A stretch of DNA of 64,000 nucleotides from a bacterium (GTDB taxonomy: Bacteria > Patescibacteriota > Gracilibacteria > JAHISY01). The position numbers were made by a program, and so were the translations under genes. The DNA lies in assembly GCA_021779375.1 (NCBI GenBank), contig JAJYAT010000005.1, positions 54,648-118,647 on the forward strand, written 5' to 3'. The notes beneath the pieces were generated by a model, which was not told where the DNA came from, did not search any database, and worked only from the letters and a program-made list of their open reading frames with translations. Positions 36,383 through 45,869 of the stretch are shown here, piece after piece. Positions within the stretch are counted from its first letter, which is position 1. Each line of letters opens with the position of its first letter.

Positions 36383-37384
36383 ATGGACAATCAACCGACT
36401 AATCAGATCGTGATTTACAAAACTCCTGGCGGAGAGGTGTCTTTGAACGTGAAGCTGGAAAATGAGACTGTGTGGCTCACGCAAGCTAGTATCGCAGAAC
36501 TTTTCAAAATTGAGCGTAGTGTTATCACAAAACACATCCGTAATATTTTTAAAGAAGATGAGCTGAGTCAAGATTCAGTATGTGCATTTTTTGCACATAC
36601 TGCCGCTGATGGAAAAACTTACCAAACTAAGTTTTACAATCTCGATGCAATCATTTCGGTCGGCTATCGGGTCAACTCCAAACGCGCCACGCAGTTTCGC
36701 CAGTGGGCGACCAAAACTCTGCGCGACCACATCATCAAAGGATTCACGGTCAATTCCAGCCGCTTGGCACAAGTCCCGCTTGCGCGCGTCAAAGAATTCG
36801 AGCAGGCCATCGCCTTATTGGAATCCGCCCGGCAAAAATCTTTGAGCAGCGATGAAGCCAAAGGCTTACTGGATGTCATCACAAGTTATGCGAAAACCTG
36901 GCTACTGCTGGAGCAGTACGACAAGCAAACGTTGTCCGCCACCGGCGGTAAAAAAATCAGTAAACCGCTCCAGTTAAATCATGCTCGCACAGCAATCGCA
37001 GAACTGAAGAAAAAACTCCTTGCCGAAAAACAGGCTGGTGAAATTTTCGGACAAGAGCGCGGCGGCTCTTTTCAGAGTGTTTTGGGAAATATCGAGCAAT
37101 CATTCGACGAAAAAGATCTCTATCCGACACTGGAAGAGAAAGCCGCTCATCTGCTCTACTTTCTCGTGAAAGACCACCCCTTTTCGGATGGCAACAAACG
37201 CATCGGCGCATTCCTTTTCATTGTTTATCTCGCTCACAATAATTTCCTCATTAATAAAAAAGGTGAGCGTAAATTCAATGACAACGCCCTCGCCGCCCTC
37301 ACTTTGCTGATTGCCGAAAGCAACCCGCGCCAAAAAGACACGATGGTTGCCCTGACTGTGAACTTATTACGCAACAAAATTTAA
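36383..37384 (+). CDS. RhuM-family protein with C-terminal Fic/Doc domain
   Basis: A 333-residue protein. Residues 1-130 are a RhuM/virulence-RhuM region (VWLTQASIAELFKIERSVIT, HIRNIFKEDEL, VGYRVNSKRATQFRQWAT). Residues about 195-330 are Fic: the active-site loop HPFSDGNKRIG (265-275) matches HxFx(D/E)GNxRxG exactly, so it should transfer AMP or another phosphate-linked group to a target protein. No partner antitoxin gene is seen; pheT is upstream on the other strand and a small membrane protein gene is downstream. This two-domain architecture is known in other bacteria. Confidence 0.9.
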   Translation: MDNQPTNQIVIYKTPGGEVSLNVKLENETVWLTQASIAELFKIERSVITKHIRNIFKEDELSQDSVCAFFAHTAADGKTYQTKFYNLDAIISVGYRVNSKRATQFRQWATKTLRDHIIKGFTVNSSRLAQVPLARVKEFEQAIALLESARQKSLSSDEAKGLLDVITSYAKTWLLLEQYDKQTLSATGGKKISKPLQLNHARTAIAELKKKLLAEKQAGEIFGQERGGSFQSVLGNIEQSFDEKDLYPTLEEKAAHLLYFLVKDHPFSDGNKRIGAFLFIVYLAHNNFLINKKGERKFNDNALAALTLLIAESNPRQKDTMVALTVNLLRNKI

Positions 37385-37495
37385 TTCCTCAAAAGAATCG
37401 CCTAGGGATTTTAGCGAAAAAAATTCGAGAAGGCGATTTCACGCAAAAAATCGGGTAAAATTGAAGTGCTTTTATTTTTTAACCCCCCCCTCAAA

Positions 37496-37864
37496 ATGGA
37501 CACTCTACCTCAAACCGAACAACCAATCAAAAAAGCTACTTGGCAAATTCTTGTGGTTTCTTTTTTCTTCTTTATTAGTGGACTACTGATGCTGATAGGA
37601 TCATTTATAAACATCTATAAAACCGGTGTTACACTGTTGCAGTTATTAGTTATCTTTGAAGCAATCGCTTCATTAGTAGTGGCTGCTGCTCTACCTCGCT
37701 TAAAAAAATGGGCATTTTGGCTAACTTTAATTTTTCTTCTATGGTCTGTCATCAGCGTAATTGTTACAAGTTATCCAAATTGGACATCAATATTGATAAA
37801 CGAATTTTTTAATGGTTTAATCTTCATTTTGCTCTTTCCTAAGAGAAATTTATTTACTAATTAA
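37496..37864 (+). CDS. Small four-helix membrane protein
   Basis: About 122 residues with four hydrophobic helices and a short cytoplasmic N-terminus (MDTLPQTEQPIKKATW). ATG 37496 is preferred to GTG 37466, which would add a stretch translated from a run of eight Cs. The gene is AT-richer than its neighbours. No family recognised. Confidence 0.6.
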   Translation: MDTLPQTEQPIKKATWQILVVSFFFFISGLLMLIGSFINIYKTGVTLLQLLVIFEAIASLVVAAALPRLKKWAFWLTLIFLLWSVISVIVTSYPNWTSILINEFFNGLIFILLFPKRNLFTN

Positions 37865-37914
37865 ATAAATGAAATATTCGAGACAAGAAATAATCTTTAA
37901 ATTTTCAATCTTAA

Positions 37915-39261
37915 ATGCTACTTTCCCTCTCCCCACTCGATGGTCGGTACGCGAAAAAAGTTGAAGCGCTGCGACCGTATTTTTCGGAATTCGCGCTGAT
38001 GAAATATCGCACCGTGGTCGAGCTGAAATATTTGGAAGCGCTCGGCGACGAACCGAAGATTCGCGAAGTCGCGAAATTTTCTGCAGCCGAGCGAAAATTG
38101 GTTGATCAAATGCTGCTGAATTTTTCGGAAAAAGATGCCGCCGAAATCAAGCAAATCGAAGCGACTACGAATCACGATGTGAAGGCGGTCGAATATTTTT
38201 TGCAAAAAAAACTCGAGAAAACCAGCCTCCGAAATCGCATTCCCTTCTTGCACTTCGCGCTGACTTCGGAAGACGTGAACAATCTGGCCTACGCGCTGAT
38301 GGTCAAAGATGCTGGGAAATTTGAAATTCTGCCGGAGCTGAAGAAACTCCACGCCGAGATTTTGAAACGCGCGAAAAGCTGGAAAAATCTCCCGATGCTC
38401 GCTCGCACGCACGGCCAGCCCGCGACGCCGACGACCTTAGGCAAAGAATTTTTCGTCTTCGCAAAACGCCTCGAGCGCAAAATCGCACAGCTCAAGCAGC
38501 AAGAAATTCTCGGGAAACTGAACGGCGCGACTGGCACGTTCGCGGCACACACGATCGCCTTTCCAGACGTAAATTGGGAGAGTTTTTCGCAGAAATTTAT
38601 TCGAAAACTCGGGCTCACGCCGAATCTCGCGACGACACAAATCGAGTCGCACGATTGGATTGCGGAAGTTTGCGACGAGCTGCGCGGCGCGAATAATGTT
38701 TTGACTGATCTGGCTCGCGACATTTGGAGCTATATTTCCTGGAGTTTTTTCAAGCTCCAGAAGAAAGAAGGCGAGGTCGGCAGCAGTACGATGCCGCACA
38801 AAATCAATCCAATCGATTTCGAAAATGCCGAGGGCAACTTCGGCATCGCGAATGCGCTGCTTGGTTTTTTGTCGGACAAATTGCCAATCAGTCGAATGCA
38901 GCGCGACCTGACTGACTCGACTGTGCTGCGCAATCTCGGCGTCGCAGTCGGTCATGCTTTCCTCGGCTGGCAGAGCCTCACGAAAGGACTCGGAAAATTG
39001 GAAGTCAATCGCCCGAAAATTTTGGCTGATTTACAGGCGAATCCTGAGGTTTTGGCGGAAGCGATTCAAACAATTTTGCGCAAAAATGGCGATGCCTCAG
39101 CTTACGAAAAATTGAAAAAACTGACGCGTGGCGAGCAACTGTCAGTCGAGCTGATTCACGAATTCGTGCAGAATTTGGCAATCCCGGCGGCTGACAAAAA
39201 ACGCTTGCTCGCACTCACACCAGAAAAATATGTCGGCATCGCGGCAAAGCTTGTTAAATAA
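37915..39261 (+). CDS. purB: Adenylosuccinate lyase
   Basis: Acts twice in purine synthesis, releasing fumarate from SAICAR and adenylosuccinate. The 448-residue protein has LSPLDGRYAKKV at the start, HFALTSEDVNNLAYAL, LARTHGQPATPTT with the catalytic His, and the superfamily signature SSTMPHKINPIDFENAEGN. Length is typical. No other pur gene is in the window. Confidence 0.96.
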   Translation: MLLSLSPLDGRYAKKVEALRPYFSEFALMKYRTVVELKYLEALGDEPKIREVAKFSAAERKLVDQMLLNFSEKDAAEIKQIEATTNHDVKAVEYFLQKKLEKTSLRNRIPFLHFALTSEDVNNLAYALMVKDAGKFEILPELKKLHAEILKRAKSWKNLPMLARTHGQPATPTTLGKEFFVFAKRLERKIAQLKQQEILGKLNGATGTFAAHTIAFPDVNWESFSQKFIRKLGLTPNLATTQIESHDWIAEVCDELRGANNVLTDLARDIWSYISWSFFKLQKKEGEVGSSTMPHKINPIDFENAEGNFGIANALLGFLSDKLPISRMQRDLTDSTVLRNLGVAVGHAFLGWQSLTKGLGKLEVNRPKILADLQANPEVLAEAIQTILRKNGDASAYEKLKKLTRGEQLSVELIHEFVQNLAIPAADKKRLLALTPEKYVGIAAKLVK

Positions 39262-39283
39262 AGCCTTTTAAATACCAGAAGTT

Positions 39284-40189
39284 TTGCGAGAAAAAAAAGA
39301 TTTCGATATTGAGAAGTTTCTAGTTGGATATCTTGTTGCCGTTGGAATTCCTGTCGCATTGTTTGGTTTTTCCGTTTTTTTCGGCGGATTGCCAATTTTA
39401 TCTGAAAAAATAGTCGTCTTTTTGAGTGTTGTGCTATTTATTTATTTTTTACAAAAACAGTGGAAAAACTACAGTACAGTTTTTGCAATAAGCATAAGTG
39501 TCATCGCTTCCTGGACGGTTTTTGCAATTTTTTTCCTTTTTACATTTCCTGTTTGGTTTATGACAGGAATCATTAGTCTGTTTTATGGACTAAGCACAGG
39601 ACTGTTTAAAAAGGCTAATCGTCCGAAAAATATTAAGAGACTGAAAATAGCGCGAATTGTGTCGATTTCTCTTTTTGCTGTGTCTCTCGCCGCAACATTC
39701 TGGGTCTATTCTTATGGGTTCAATCCAATTCCCTGCCAATATACTTACGAAGAATTACCGATTCCGTCAGAACTGGTCGGAATAAAAATTGTCGTCGAGC
39801 AAGATGTTTATCTTGCAAAAGGCTTGACGCCAGAAGTTTGCAAATGGAGTGGTCCAATTATCGAAAATGAAATTATAAGCAACAGAACCATCGAAAACAA
39901 TACAGTTGGAAAAGAATATTACGAAAAACAGGGTCGCACCATCGCCCCATTCGAGAAAGGGGCTGAGTTTGATTTAGTGAAAATTTGGGCGCAAACCAGT
40001 CACGGAATTATTACAATAGATGGCGGAGGAGGACCACTTTACGATTTAGTTTTGAAAGATAAATCTGGAATGATTTACAAAATCAGCACGACTGCACTTG
40101 ATGATGATGTTGTTGCGTATTACAAAAACGGCGTTAAGCAAGGTTATCTGACTTGGAGTCTTTTCGATGATTATTTCCCGCGTTTTTAA
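39284..40189 (+). CDS. Hypothetical membrane protein with soluble C-terminal domain
   Basis: A 301-residue protein: four to five membrane helices in residues 10-150, then a soluble region from about 155 (NPIPCQYTYEELPIPSELVG) of beta-rich character. No family recognised. The gene is clearly AT-richer than purB and prfB on either side, which may reflect transfer. Start TTG 39284 is tentative. Confidence 0.6.
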   Translation: MREKKDFDIEKFLVGYLVAVGIPVALFGFSVFFGGLPILSEKIVVFLSVVLFIYFLQKQWKNYSTVFAISISVIASWTVFAIFFLFTFPVWFMTGIISLFYGLSTGLFKKANRPKNIKRLKIARIVSISLFAVSLAATFWVYSYGFNPIPCQYTYEELPIPSELVGIKIVVEQDVYLAKGLTPEVCKWSGPIIENEIISNRTIENNTVGKEYYEKQGRTIAPFEKGAEFDLVKIWAQTSHGIITIDGGGGPLYDLVLKDKSGMIYKISTTALDDDVVAYYKNGVKQGYLTWSLFDDYFPRF

Positions 40190-40232
40190 CGCTCGCCAAA
40201 TAACATCTTGAATCAAAGCTCGGGCTTTTTGT

Positions 40233-40238
40233 TAAAAT
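40233..40238 (+). promoter_or_regulatory. -10 element of prfB
   Basis: TGTTAAAAT with 7 nt to ATG 40246; leaderless arrangement. A TTGAAT at 40208-40213 is a possible but distant (19 nt) -35. Confidence 0.55.
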
Positions 40239-40245
40239 CCCCTCA

Positions 40246-41334
40246 ATGCAAAACATCAAGAAAATTCTTCACGATTCGACGGAGCTGATTTTGGAGGGCA
40301 AAAGTCGGGTGAAAAATTATCGGCTCGCCGAGCAAATTAGCGAGCTCGAAAGTGAGATGAACGCGCCGGATTTTTGGAATGACTCGACCCGCGCGCAAAA
40401 CATTTCTCAGAAACTCGCGAGCCTGAAAAAAACCGTCGCCATCTGGGAAACGCTCGAAGCGCAGCACGCCGACCTGCTCGAATTGGTCGCGCTGACCAAA
40501 GAGGACGACGCGAAGTCAGTCGAGGAAATTCGCAAAGAGGCGGCAGCATTTGAAAAAACCTTGAAAGAGGCGGAAACGACGCTTTTCCTCGGCGGAGAAT
40601 ACGACGCGGGCGACGCGATTCTCGAGGTCAAAGTCGGCGCGGGCGGCGTGGACGCGGCGGATTGGGCCGCGATGCTGCTGCGAATGTATCTGCGTTTTGC
40701 CGAGAAAAAAGGCTGGAAAACTGAAATCATCGAGAAGTCCGAGGGCGAAGAAGCTGGCCTGCGCTCGGCGACAGTCGAGCTACGCGGCGAAAATGTTTTC
40801 GGACTTTTGAAGGGCGAAAAAGGCGGCCACCGCTTGGTGCGTCGCAGCCCGTTTAATTCGGCGCATTCCCGCGAAACGAGCTTCGCGAAGATCGAGGTTT
40901 TACCGCTGATCACGGACGACAGCGCGATCGAAATCAAGACTGAGGATTTGAAGATCGACACTTTTTGCGCGAGCGGCGCGGGCGGTCAGCACGTGAATCG
41001 GACGGAATCCGCCGTACGCCTCACGCATCTGCCGACCGGCATCGTCGTGAGCTGTCAGAATGAAAGGAGTCAGCACCAAAACAAAGAATGCGCGCTCGAA
41101 ATCCTGCGCGGCAAATTGGCGGAGCGGAAAATCGAAGAGCGCGAAGCGGAGGAAGCGCAACTGCGCGGCAAAAATTTGAAAGCCGATTTCGGCGGTGACA
41201 CGATTCGCAGCTATGTTTTGGACGACAAAAGAGTGAAAGACGCGCGCACTGGCTGCGAGACGCACGACCCGGAGAAAGTTTTGGATGGTGAAATCGAGGA
41301 ATTTTTACGAGCTTATTTAATTTGGCGGAAATGA
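40246..41334 (+). CDS. prfB: Peptide chain release factor 2
   Basis: RF2 terminates translation at UAA and UGA. The 362-residue protein carries the stop-recognition SPFNSAHSRETSF segment (SPF marks RF2) and the catalytic GGQ in ASGAGGQHVNRTESAVRL. The frame is continuous from the N-terminus: there is no in-frame UGA and no programmed +1 frameshift as in E. coli prfB. Presence of RF2 supports UGA being a stop in this genome. Stop overlaps def (ATGA). Confidence 0.97.
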   Translation: MQNIKKILHDSTELILEGKSRVKNYRLAEQISELESEMNAPDFWNDSTRAQNISQKLASLKKTVAIWETLEAQHADLLELVALTKEDDAKSVEEIRKEAAAFEKTLKEAETTLFLGGEYDAGDAILEVKVGAGGVDAADWAAMLLRMYLRFAEKKGWKTEIIEKSEGEEAGLRSATVELRGENVFGLLKGEKGGHRLVRRSPFNSAHSRETSFAKIEVLPLITDDSAIEIKTEDLKIDTFCASGAGGQHVNRTESAVRLTHLPTGIVVSCQNERSQHQNKECALEILRGKLAERKIEEREAEEAQLRGKNLKADFGGDTIRSYVLDDKRVKDARTGCETHDPEKVLDGEIEEFLRAYLIWRK

Positions 41335-41804
41335 TTTTGAAGATTGAAACCGGCGAACAGAACCCGATTTTGCGGCAGAAATCCGCGGCGGTTTCGAAGA
41401 TCGATAAAAAATTTAAAAAGTTTTTGAAAGCCATGGTCGAGACCATGCTCGCGAAAGACGGCGTCGGACTCGCCGCACCGCAGGTCGGCGTGAATGAACG
41501 CATCGTCGTCTTGAATTTGCGGATTGATAAAAAAAAGTGGCAGACAATCGCGCTCGTAAATCCGATAATCCTTGATGCGAGTGTCGCGACGATTTGCGAC
41601 GACGAAGGCTGCCTCTCGCTGCCAGGCATCGTCGGCGAAGTCGAGCGTTTCGCGACGGCGACGGTGAAATTTCTGGACGAGAATGGCGCGACCAGAATTC
41701 TCGAGCTCGAAGGGCTAAATGCGAGAGCGATTCAGCACGAAATCGACCACCTCGACGGCGTGCTCTTCACCGACCGCGCGACTAAAATCCGAAAGGATAA
41801 ATGA
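41331..41804 (+). CDS. def: Peptide deformylase
   Basis: Removes formyl groups from new proteins. The 157-residue protein has all three motifs: GVGLAAPQVG, EGCLSLPG with the metal Cys, and QHEIDHLDG with the two metal His residues and catalytic Glu. ATG 41331 overlaps the prfB stop, indicating translational coupling. Confidence 0.96.
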   Translation: MILKIETGEQNPILRQKSAAVSKIDKKFKKFLKAMVETMLAKDGVGLAAPQVGVNERIVVLNLRIDKKKWQTIALVNPIILDASVATICDDEGCLSLPGIVGEVERFATATVKFLDENGATRILELEGLNARAIQHEIDHLDGVLFTDRATKIRKDK

Positions 41805-41832
41805 CTTAATACAAAAATTGTATTAACTCTGT

Positions 41833-43332
41833 TCAGCGCAAAGTTTTGGAATTGCTGCCCTCCGTATTACTTGGCTCTGATTCGTTTTTGACGGCTTCGT
41901 TTTTCGGAGCTTCGACTGGGACGGCAACATCTTCACGAAACAAAATCGGCGGCTGGATTGAATCTTGCTGCTCGAGAATTTCGGCGACGAGCGGAACAAC
42001 GACTGATTTTTGATAAATGTTGGGATTCTGGGAAATAACCGGAAAACGCAGGGCTGGCAAAATCAATTCCTCACTCGCGCCGTTGGCATAATTCCAATAT
42101 TTCAGCAGAATTTGCTCTGGCTGACCAAGCTCGATCTCAACGACATTCGCACCCTCAGACAAATAACCACCCCACCACAGACCACCTCGTTCGAGAAATT
42201 TACGGAAAAGTGCTTCGTCGGTGACTGCCGCGTATTTCGAAGATTCGTAATCCTGCGTGGCAAGTCCGTACAGATTCGTCGCGCGACCACTGCGCTGATC
42301 GACATTCACACTGAGACCCTCTTTGTCCCCACTTGAATTGTAGACAAATTTATTTTCAACTTGGAGCGGGTAAATGACTGAAGCGGATTCAGGAAAATAA
42401 AAATCGCTCTCGGCTCCAGTAAAACGCGCCAACTCGCTTTGCCAATCGTAGATGATTTCAGGCGCACCGTAGTTTTTCAAATTCACCTTGAACTGACTGA
42501 TCAGCTCATCAGCCGCGGCGAGAATTTGCGCGTCCGACAACATATCCGCGCGACCAAGTCGCAGGCTTTCGTAGCAATCCGGCGCAGTGCAGTTTAAATA
42601 AGGATTCGGCCACTTGAGTGAATTCTGATTGAGCGAAACACTTCCATCTTCGAAATTGACGAATGCTGCATAACCAAAATCACGATCTTCGACGATGTTG
42701 TAATTTTGAACTTGAACATTTTGCAGTGCACTCATGTCCAGCAAACCGAAGTCGAATTTGGCTAGCGAATTCGCGAGACTCGCCGTCGCAGCGGAATTTT
42801 TGACGCGACGCAGCACTTCGACTTCACCGCTAGGCAAATTGAGCGTGCCTCTGTAGACATATTTGTAAGTTTCTAAATCGGGCGCAATTTTGGAATCAGC
42901 TGTCATTGCTCCTCCGCCACCGCCACGACCAGTAGCTGGCACTGCACCCGTGCCGGCCGCAAGTGACCCGAAAGCACGCGGCGCGACTGACTGAACTGTG
43001 AATTTTGCGACTGAATCACTTGAGGGAATAACTCGGTTAAAATTTTGAACGCCAAATAAAACGGCAAGCGCCACCGCTGCCCCCGCGAGGGAGTAGAAAA
43101 ATTTTTGCATTTTAAACGGATTAAAAGACGATTTAGATGGCATACTTTTCAATTGCGCAGCGCGTGCTAACAACTCATTTTTTAGCCGTTTTTTGAAGCT
43201 CGCATCAATCTCTGAGTGCGGCTTCGCCACGAGCATTTTCTGCGCCAGCACTCGGATATCCTTTTCGATCTTCGCGAACTCAGGATCGAACGAAATCAAG
43301 TCGGCAACAATTTCATCAAGAACTTTGGACAT
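41833..43332 (-). CDS. Membrane-bound anti-sigma factor-like protein
   Basis: A 499-residue protein directly after an ECF sigma gene with a 1-nt gap. Residues 1-75 are a charged cytoplasmic region, 78-97 a membrane helix (FFYSLAGAAVALAVLFGVQN), and 100-499 an extracytoplasmic domain with a glycine-rich linker (GRGGGGGA) and an acidic Ser/Asn tail. I see no zinc HxxxCxxC motif. By position and topology it probably holds the sigma factor until an envelope signal arrives. The large outer domain is not assigned. Confidence 0.72.
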   Translation of the reverse strand: MSKVLDEIVADLISFDPEFAKIEKDIRVLAQKMLVAKPHSEIDASFKKRLKNELLARAAQLKSMPSKSSFNPFKMQKFFYSLAGAAVALAVLFGVQNFNRVIPSSDSVAKFTVQSVAPRAFGSLAAGTGAVPATGRGGGGGAMTADSKIAPDLETYKYVYRGTLNLPSGEVEVLRRVKNSAATASLANSLAKFDFGLLDMSALQNVQVQNYNIVEDRDFGYAAFVNFEDGSVSLNQNSLKWPNPYLNCTAPDCYESLRLGRADMLSDAQILAAADELISQFKVNLKNYGAPEIIYDWQSELARFTGAESDFYFPESASVIYPLQVENKFVYNSSGDKEGLSVNVDQRSGRATNLYGLATQDYESSKYAAVTDEALFRKFLERGGLWWGGYLSEGANVVEIELGQPEQILLKYWNYANGASEELILPALRFPVISQNPNIYQKSVVVPLVAEILEQQDSIQPPILFREDVAVPVEAPKNEAVKNESEPSNTEGSNSKTLR

Positions 43333-43333
43333 C

Positions 43334-43891
43334 TCAGAAGGTTAAAGGGAGCAATAAGAGCATGACGACGATTTCTTTTTTTAGACTTTTGAGTCCGCGC
43401 GCGAAATCCATTTTGACCGCCGCCTCAGATTTACCGAGCACTTCAGCGATTTCGCGAAACTTCAGCCCTTCCCAAATCCGCAGCAAAATTATTTCGCGCT
43501 GGCGCGGTGAGATCTTTCGTAGCGCCGCGCGAATCTCAGTGAACTCTGCTTGGGAATCAAATTCGACCGAGATATCGGTCTCGCTCGCAAGATCAAAAAC
43601 ATCGTCGATGTTTTTGGAGTCTTTTTTCGTACGGTAAAAATCAATAACCGAGTTGCGCGCGATGGCATAAATCCAAGAATTGAAGCTGCCCTTGCGCGAA
43701 TCGAAAGAACGGATTTTTTCCAGCGCGCGCGTGAAAGTCTGCGAAGTGATATCCTCCGCCGTCTCGCGATGAAAAGTTTTGTAAAAAATGAAGGCGTAAA
43801 TTTTTTGGGCAAAAAGCTCGTAGATTTCAGCAAAAAGCTCAAGCTCCCCTTTTTGAATGCGTGCGATAAGTTCGATTTCGACAATCTGCAT
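43334..43891 (-). CDS. ECF-type RNA polymerase sigma factor
   Basis: A 185-residue sigma-70 family protein. Region 2 is residues about 10-85 (AEDITSQTFTRALEKI, FNSWIYAIARNSVIDFYR) and region 4 about 115-170 (ISPRQREIILLRIWEGLKFR, then EIAEVLGKSEAAVKMDFARG). The hydrophobic last residues (VVMLLLLPLTF) are unusual. It forms a two-gene operon with the anti-sigma-like gene. Confidence 0.93.
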   Translation of the reverse strand: MQIVEIELIARIQKGELELFAEIYELFAQKIYAFIFYKTFHRETAEDITSQTFTRALEKIRSFDSRKGSFNSWIYAIARNSVIDFYRTKKDSKNIDDVFDLASETDISVEFDSQAEFTEIRAALRKISPRQREIILLRIWEGLKFREIAEVLGKSEAAVKMDFARGLKSLKKEIVVMLLLLPLTF

Positions 43892-43926
43892 CTGAAGTTA
43901 TTACGTCGGAAATCCGAAAAGGTAAC

Positions 43927-44262
43927 TTAACCAAACAACAAAATCCCCACGAAGACCGCACCGTTTGCCAAAATCCAAAGCAAATACATGCGCGCAATCA
44001 TCTTCTCGTGGTGGACGAGACCGTAGACGAAGATTGGGAAATTGAAAGCGAGATAGCTCCCCCACGAAATCAGCGAAAGACCTTCGGCATCTTGGAGCGC
44101 GTAAATTTTGTAAATCTGCGGAAGCGTGAAAATCGGTCCGAGGACTGAGGCAATCATCACGATGCGGTCGAGCATGCGCACCCCTTTTTCGGAAAGTAGC
44201 GGACGCGGCGACTTGGTTAAATTTTTGCGGTGGCGGAGATGGTATAGCGGATGTGAAGACAT
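43927..44262 (-). CDS. SemiSWEET/PQ-loop small transporter
   Basis: A protein of up to 111 residues, with a possible later start giving about 82. Three membrane helices contain the PQ motif IFTLPQIYKIY and the GLSLISWGSYLAF segment, the signature of SemiSWEET-type sugar transporters that work as dimers. Substrate unknown. Confidence 0.78.
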   Translation of the reverse strand: MSSHPLYHLRHRKNLTKSPRPLLSEKGVRMLDRIVMIASVLGPIFTLPQIYKIYALQDAEGLSLISWGSYLAFNFPIFVYGLVHHEKMIARMYLLWILANGAVFVGILLFG

Positions 44263-44323
44263 CGCGAAAAATTTTACGATAAACGTCTGATTTTTGCTTT
44301 AAAAAAATGATTTGCTATTTTTC

Positions 44324-45070
44324 TCAAGCTTGAATTTTCTTGAAGAAATAAGCACCGAGCCACAAAAACACCAGCGTAATCGTGCCAAGTACAGCGATGT
44401 CGATGCCGAGACCGTAGTGCCCGGCATCAATCAGCAAAGCGCGCAAAGCGTCAATGCCGTATGACAGCGGATCAACCTTGGCGATGATGGCGAGCGCCGT
44501 CGGCAAACCCTGCAGCGGGAAAAGCGCGCCCGAGAGGAAGAAGAGCGGCATCACGAGAAAATTCATAATCAACTGAAATCCCTGCATATCATTGAGCAGT
44601 GACGCAATCATCGTGCCGAGCGAGGTGAAAAGCAGAGCGACCAAAAACATAACCCCAATCGCCGGAATGATGGCGAACCAATTCGCCGGATGAAATCCGA
44701 ACAGCATCGCAATCGCCATCACGATGACGCCCTGCATCGTGGCGACGGTCGCGCCACCGAGCGTCCGACCAATCATGATATTCAGACGCGACATCGGAGC
44801 GACCAAAGTTTCTTTGAGAAAGCCGAATTGCCGATCCCAGATGACCTCCATGCCAGAGAAAATCGCGGTGAAAATGATACTCATGCCGATAATTCCAGGC
44901 GCGAGAAAATTGAGGTAATTACCTTCACCCGCCTGCTGAAATACCGAGCCGAAACCGTAACCGAGTGCCAGGAGAAAAAGTAGCGGCTGCGCCAGCGAAC
45001 CGACCATACGCGATTTGGAGCGCAGGTATTTTTTAATTTGTCGAAGCCAGAGAATATAAATTTTTTGCAT
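44324..45070 (-). CDS. ABC-2 type transporter permease
   Basis: About 248 residues and six membrane helices; LNFLAPGIIGMSIIFTAIFS and PLFFLSGALFPLQGLP are typical of drug-exporter (DrrB-like) permeases. ATG 45070 opens MQKIYILWLRQIKKYLRSKSR, the usual cytoplasmic start; the longer frame to 45145 reads into the ATPase gene. Third gene of the marR-ATPase-permease operon. Confidence 0.92.
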   Translation of the reverse strand: MQKIYILWLRQIKKYLRSKSRMVGSLAQPLLFLLALGYGFGSVFQQAGEGNYLNFLAPGIIGMSIIFTAIFSGMEVIWDRQFGFLKETLVAPMSRLNIMIGRTLGGATVATMQGVIVMAIAMLFGFHPANWFAIIPAIGVMFLVALLFTSLGTMIASLLNDMQGFQLIMNFLVMPLFFLSGALFPLQGLPTALAIIAKVDPLSYGIDALRALLIDAGHYGLGIDIAVLGTITLVFLWLGAYFFKKIQA

Positions 45071-45080
45071 AGTATTGAAA

Positions 45081-45869
45081 TTATCGGTGTCCGATACCGC
45101 GGCGGATTGCCCGCATCCGAGCAGTGGAATCCGCGCTCTCTTCACGAATCGTCGAACCCGTCAGCGCGAGAAAAGCGTCTTCGAGTGAGACTGTTGCGGT
45201 CTGTTGTTTTAATTCGGCGGAAGTACCAATGGCAATAATCTTGCCATGGTCGATGACCGCAATACGCTGCGCAATGCGATCAGCTTCTTCCATGTAGTGC
45301 GTCGTGAAAAAAACCGTCGTCCCCTCGCGCTTATTAAGCTCGCGCAAATAAGTCCACATGTGATTGCGCGTCTGCGGATCGAGACCGAGCGTCGGTTCGT
45401 CGAGAAAAATAATCTTGGGATGGTGCAAAAGTCCGCGCGCGATTTCCAGACGGCGCTTCATGCCGCCGGAAAATTCTTTTACCAGGCTGTCTTTGCGATC
45501 CCACAATTCGACAAATTTGAGCAGCTCCTCACTGCGCGCCCGGCGAATTTTGGTCGGCACGTCGTAGAGTACGCCATGAATTTCCATATTTTCGAGCGCC
45601 GTCAAATCATCGTCGAGGCTCGGATCTTGGAAAACGATGCCGAATGAACGCCGCACGGCATCGGGCTGCTCGACCGGATCGTGACCATTCAAGATAACTG
45701 TCCCACTCGTCGGCTGAAGCAAAGTGGTGAGGATCTTGATGGTCGTGGATTTGCCCGCACCGTTTGGTCCGAGAAACGCGAAAATTTCACCCTCCGCGAC
45801 ATTGAACGAAATATCGTCAACCGCCGTCAGGTCGTGAAATTTTTTCGTCAGGTTTTTGACTTCAATCAT
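45081..45869 (-). CDS. ABC transporter ATP-binding protein (DrrA-like)
   Basis: A 262-residue ATPase with Walker A GPNGAGKST, Q-loop FQDPSLDDDLTA, signature EFSGGMKRRLEIARG, Walker B IIFLDEPTLGLD and switch HYMEEAD. DLTALENMEIHGVLY places it in the drug-export DrrA group. Pairs with the permease 10 nt downstream and overlaps the MarR gene in ATGA. Confidence 0.95.
   Translation of the reverse strand: MIEVKNLTKKFHDLTAVDDISFNVAEGEIFAFLGPNGAGKSTTIKILTTLLQPTSGTVILNGHDPVEQPDAVRRSFGIVFQDPSLDDDLTALENMEIHGVLYDVPTKIRRARSEELLKFVELWDRKDSLVKEFSGGMKRRLEIARGLLHHPKIIFLDEPTLGLDPQTRNHMWTYLRELNKREGTTVFFTTHYMEEADRIAQRIAVIDHGKIIAIGTSAELKQQTATVSLEDAFLALTGSTIREESADSTARMRAIRRGIGHR

Noticed and set aside
40246..40400. 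Programmed frameshift in prfB
   Set aside because: The frame is continuous and has no CTTTGA-like slip site with in-frame TGA.
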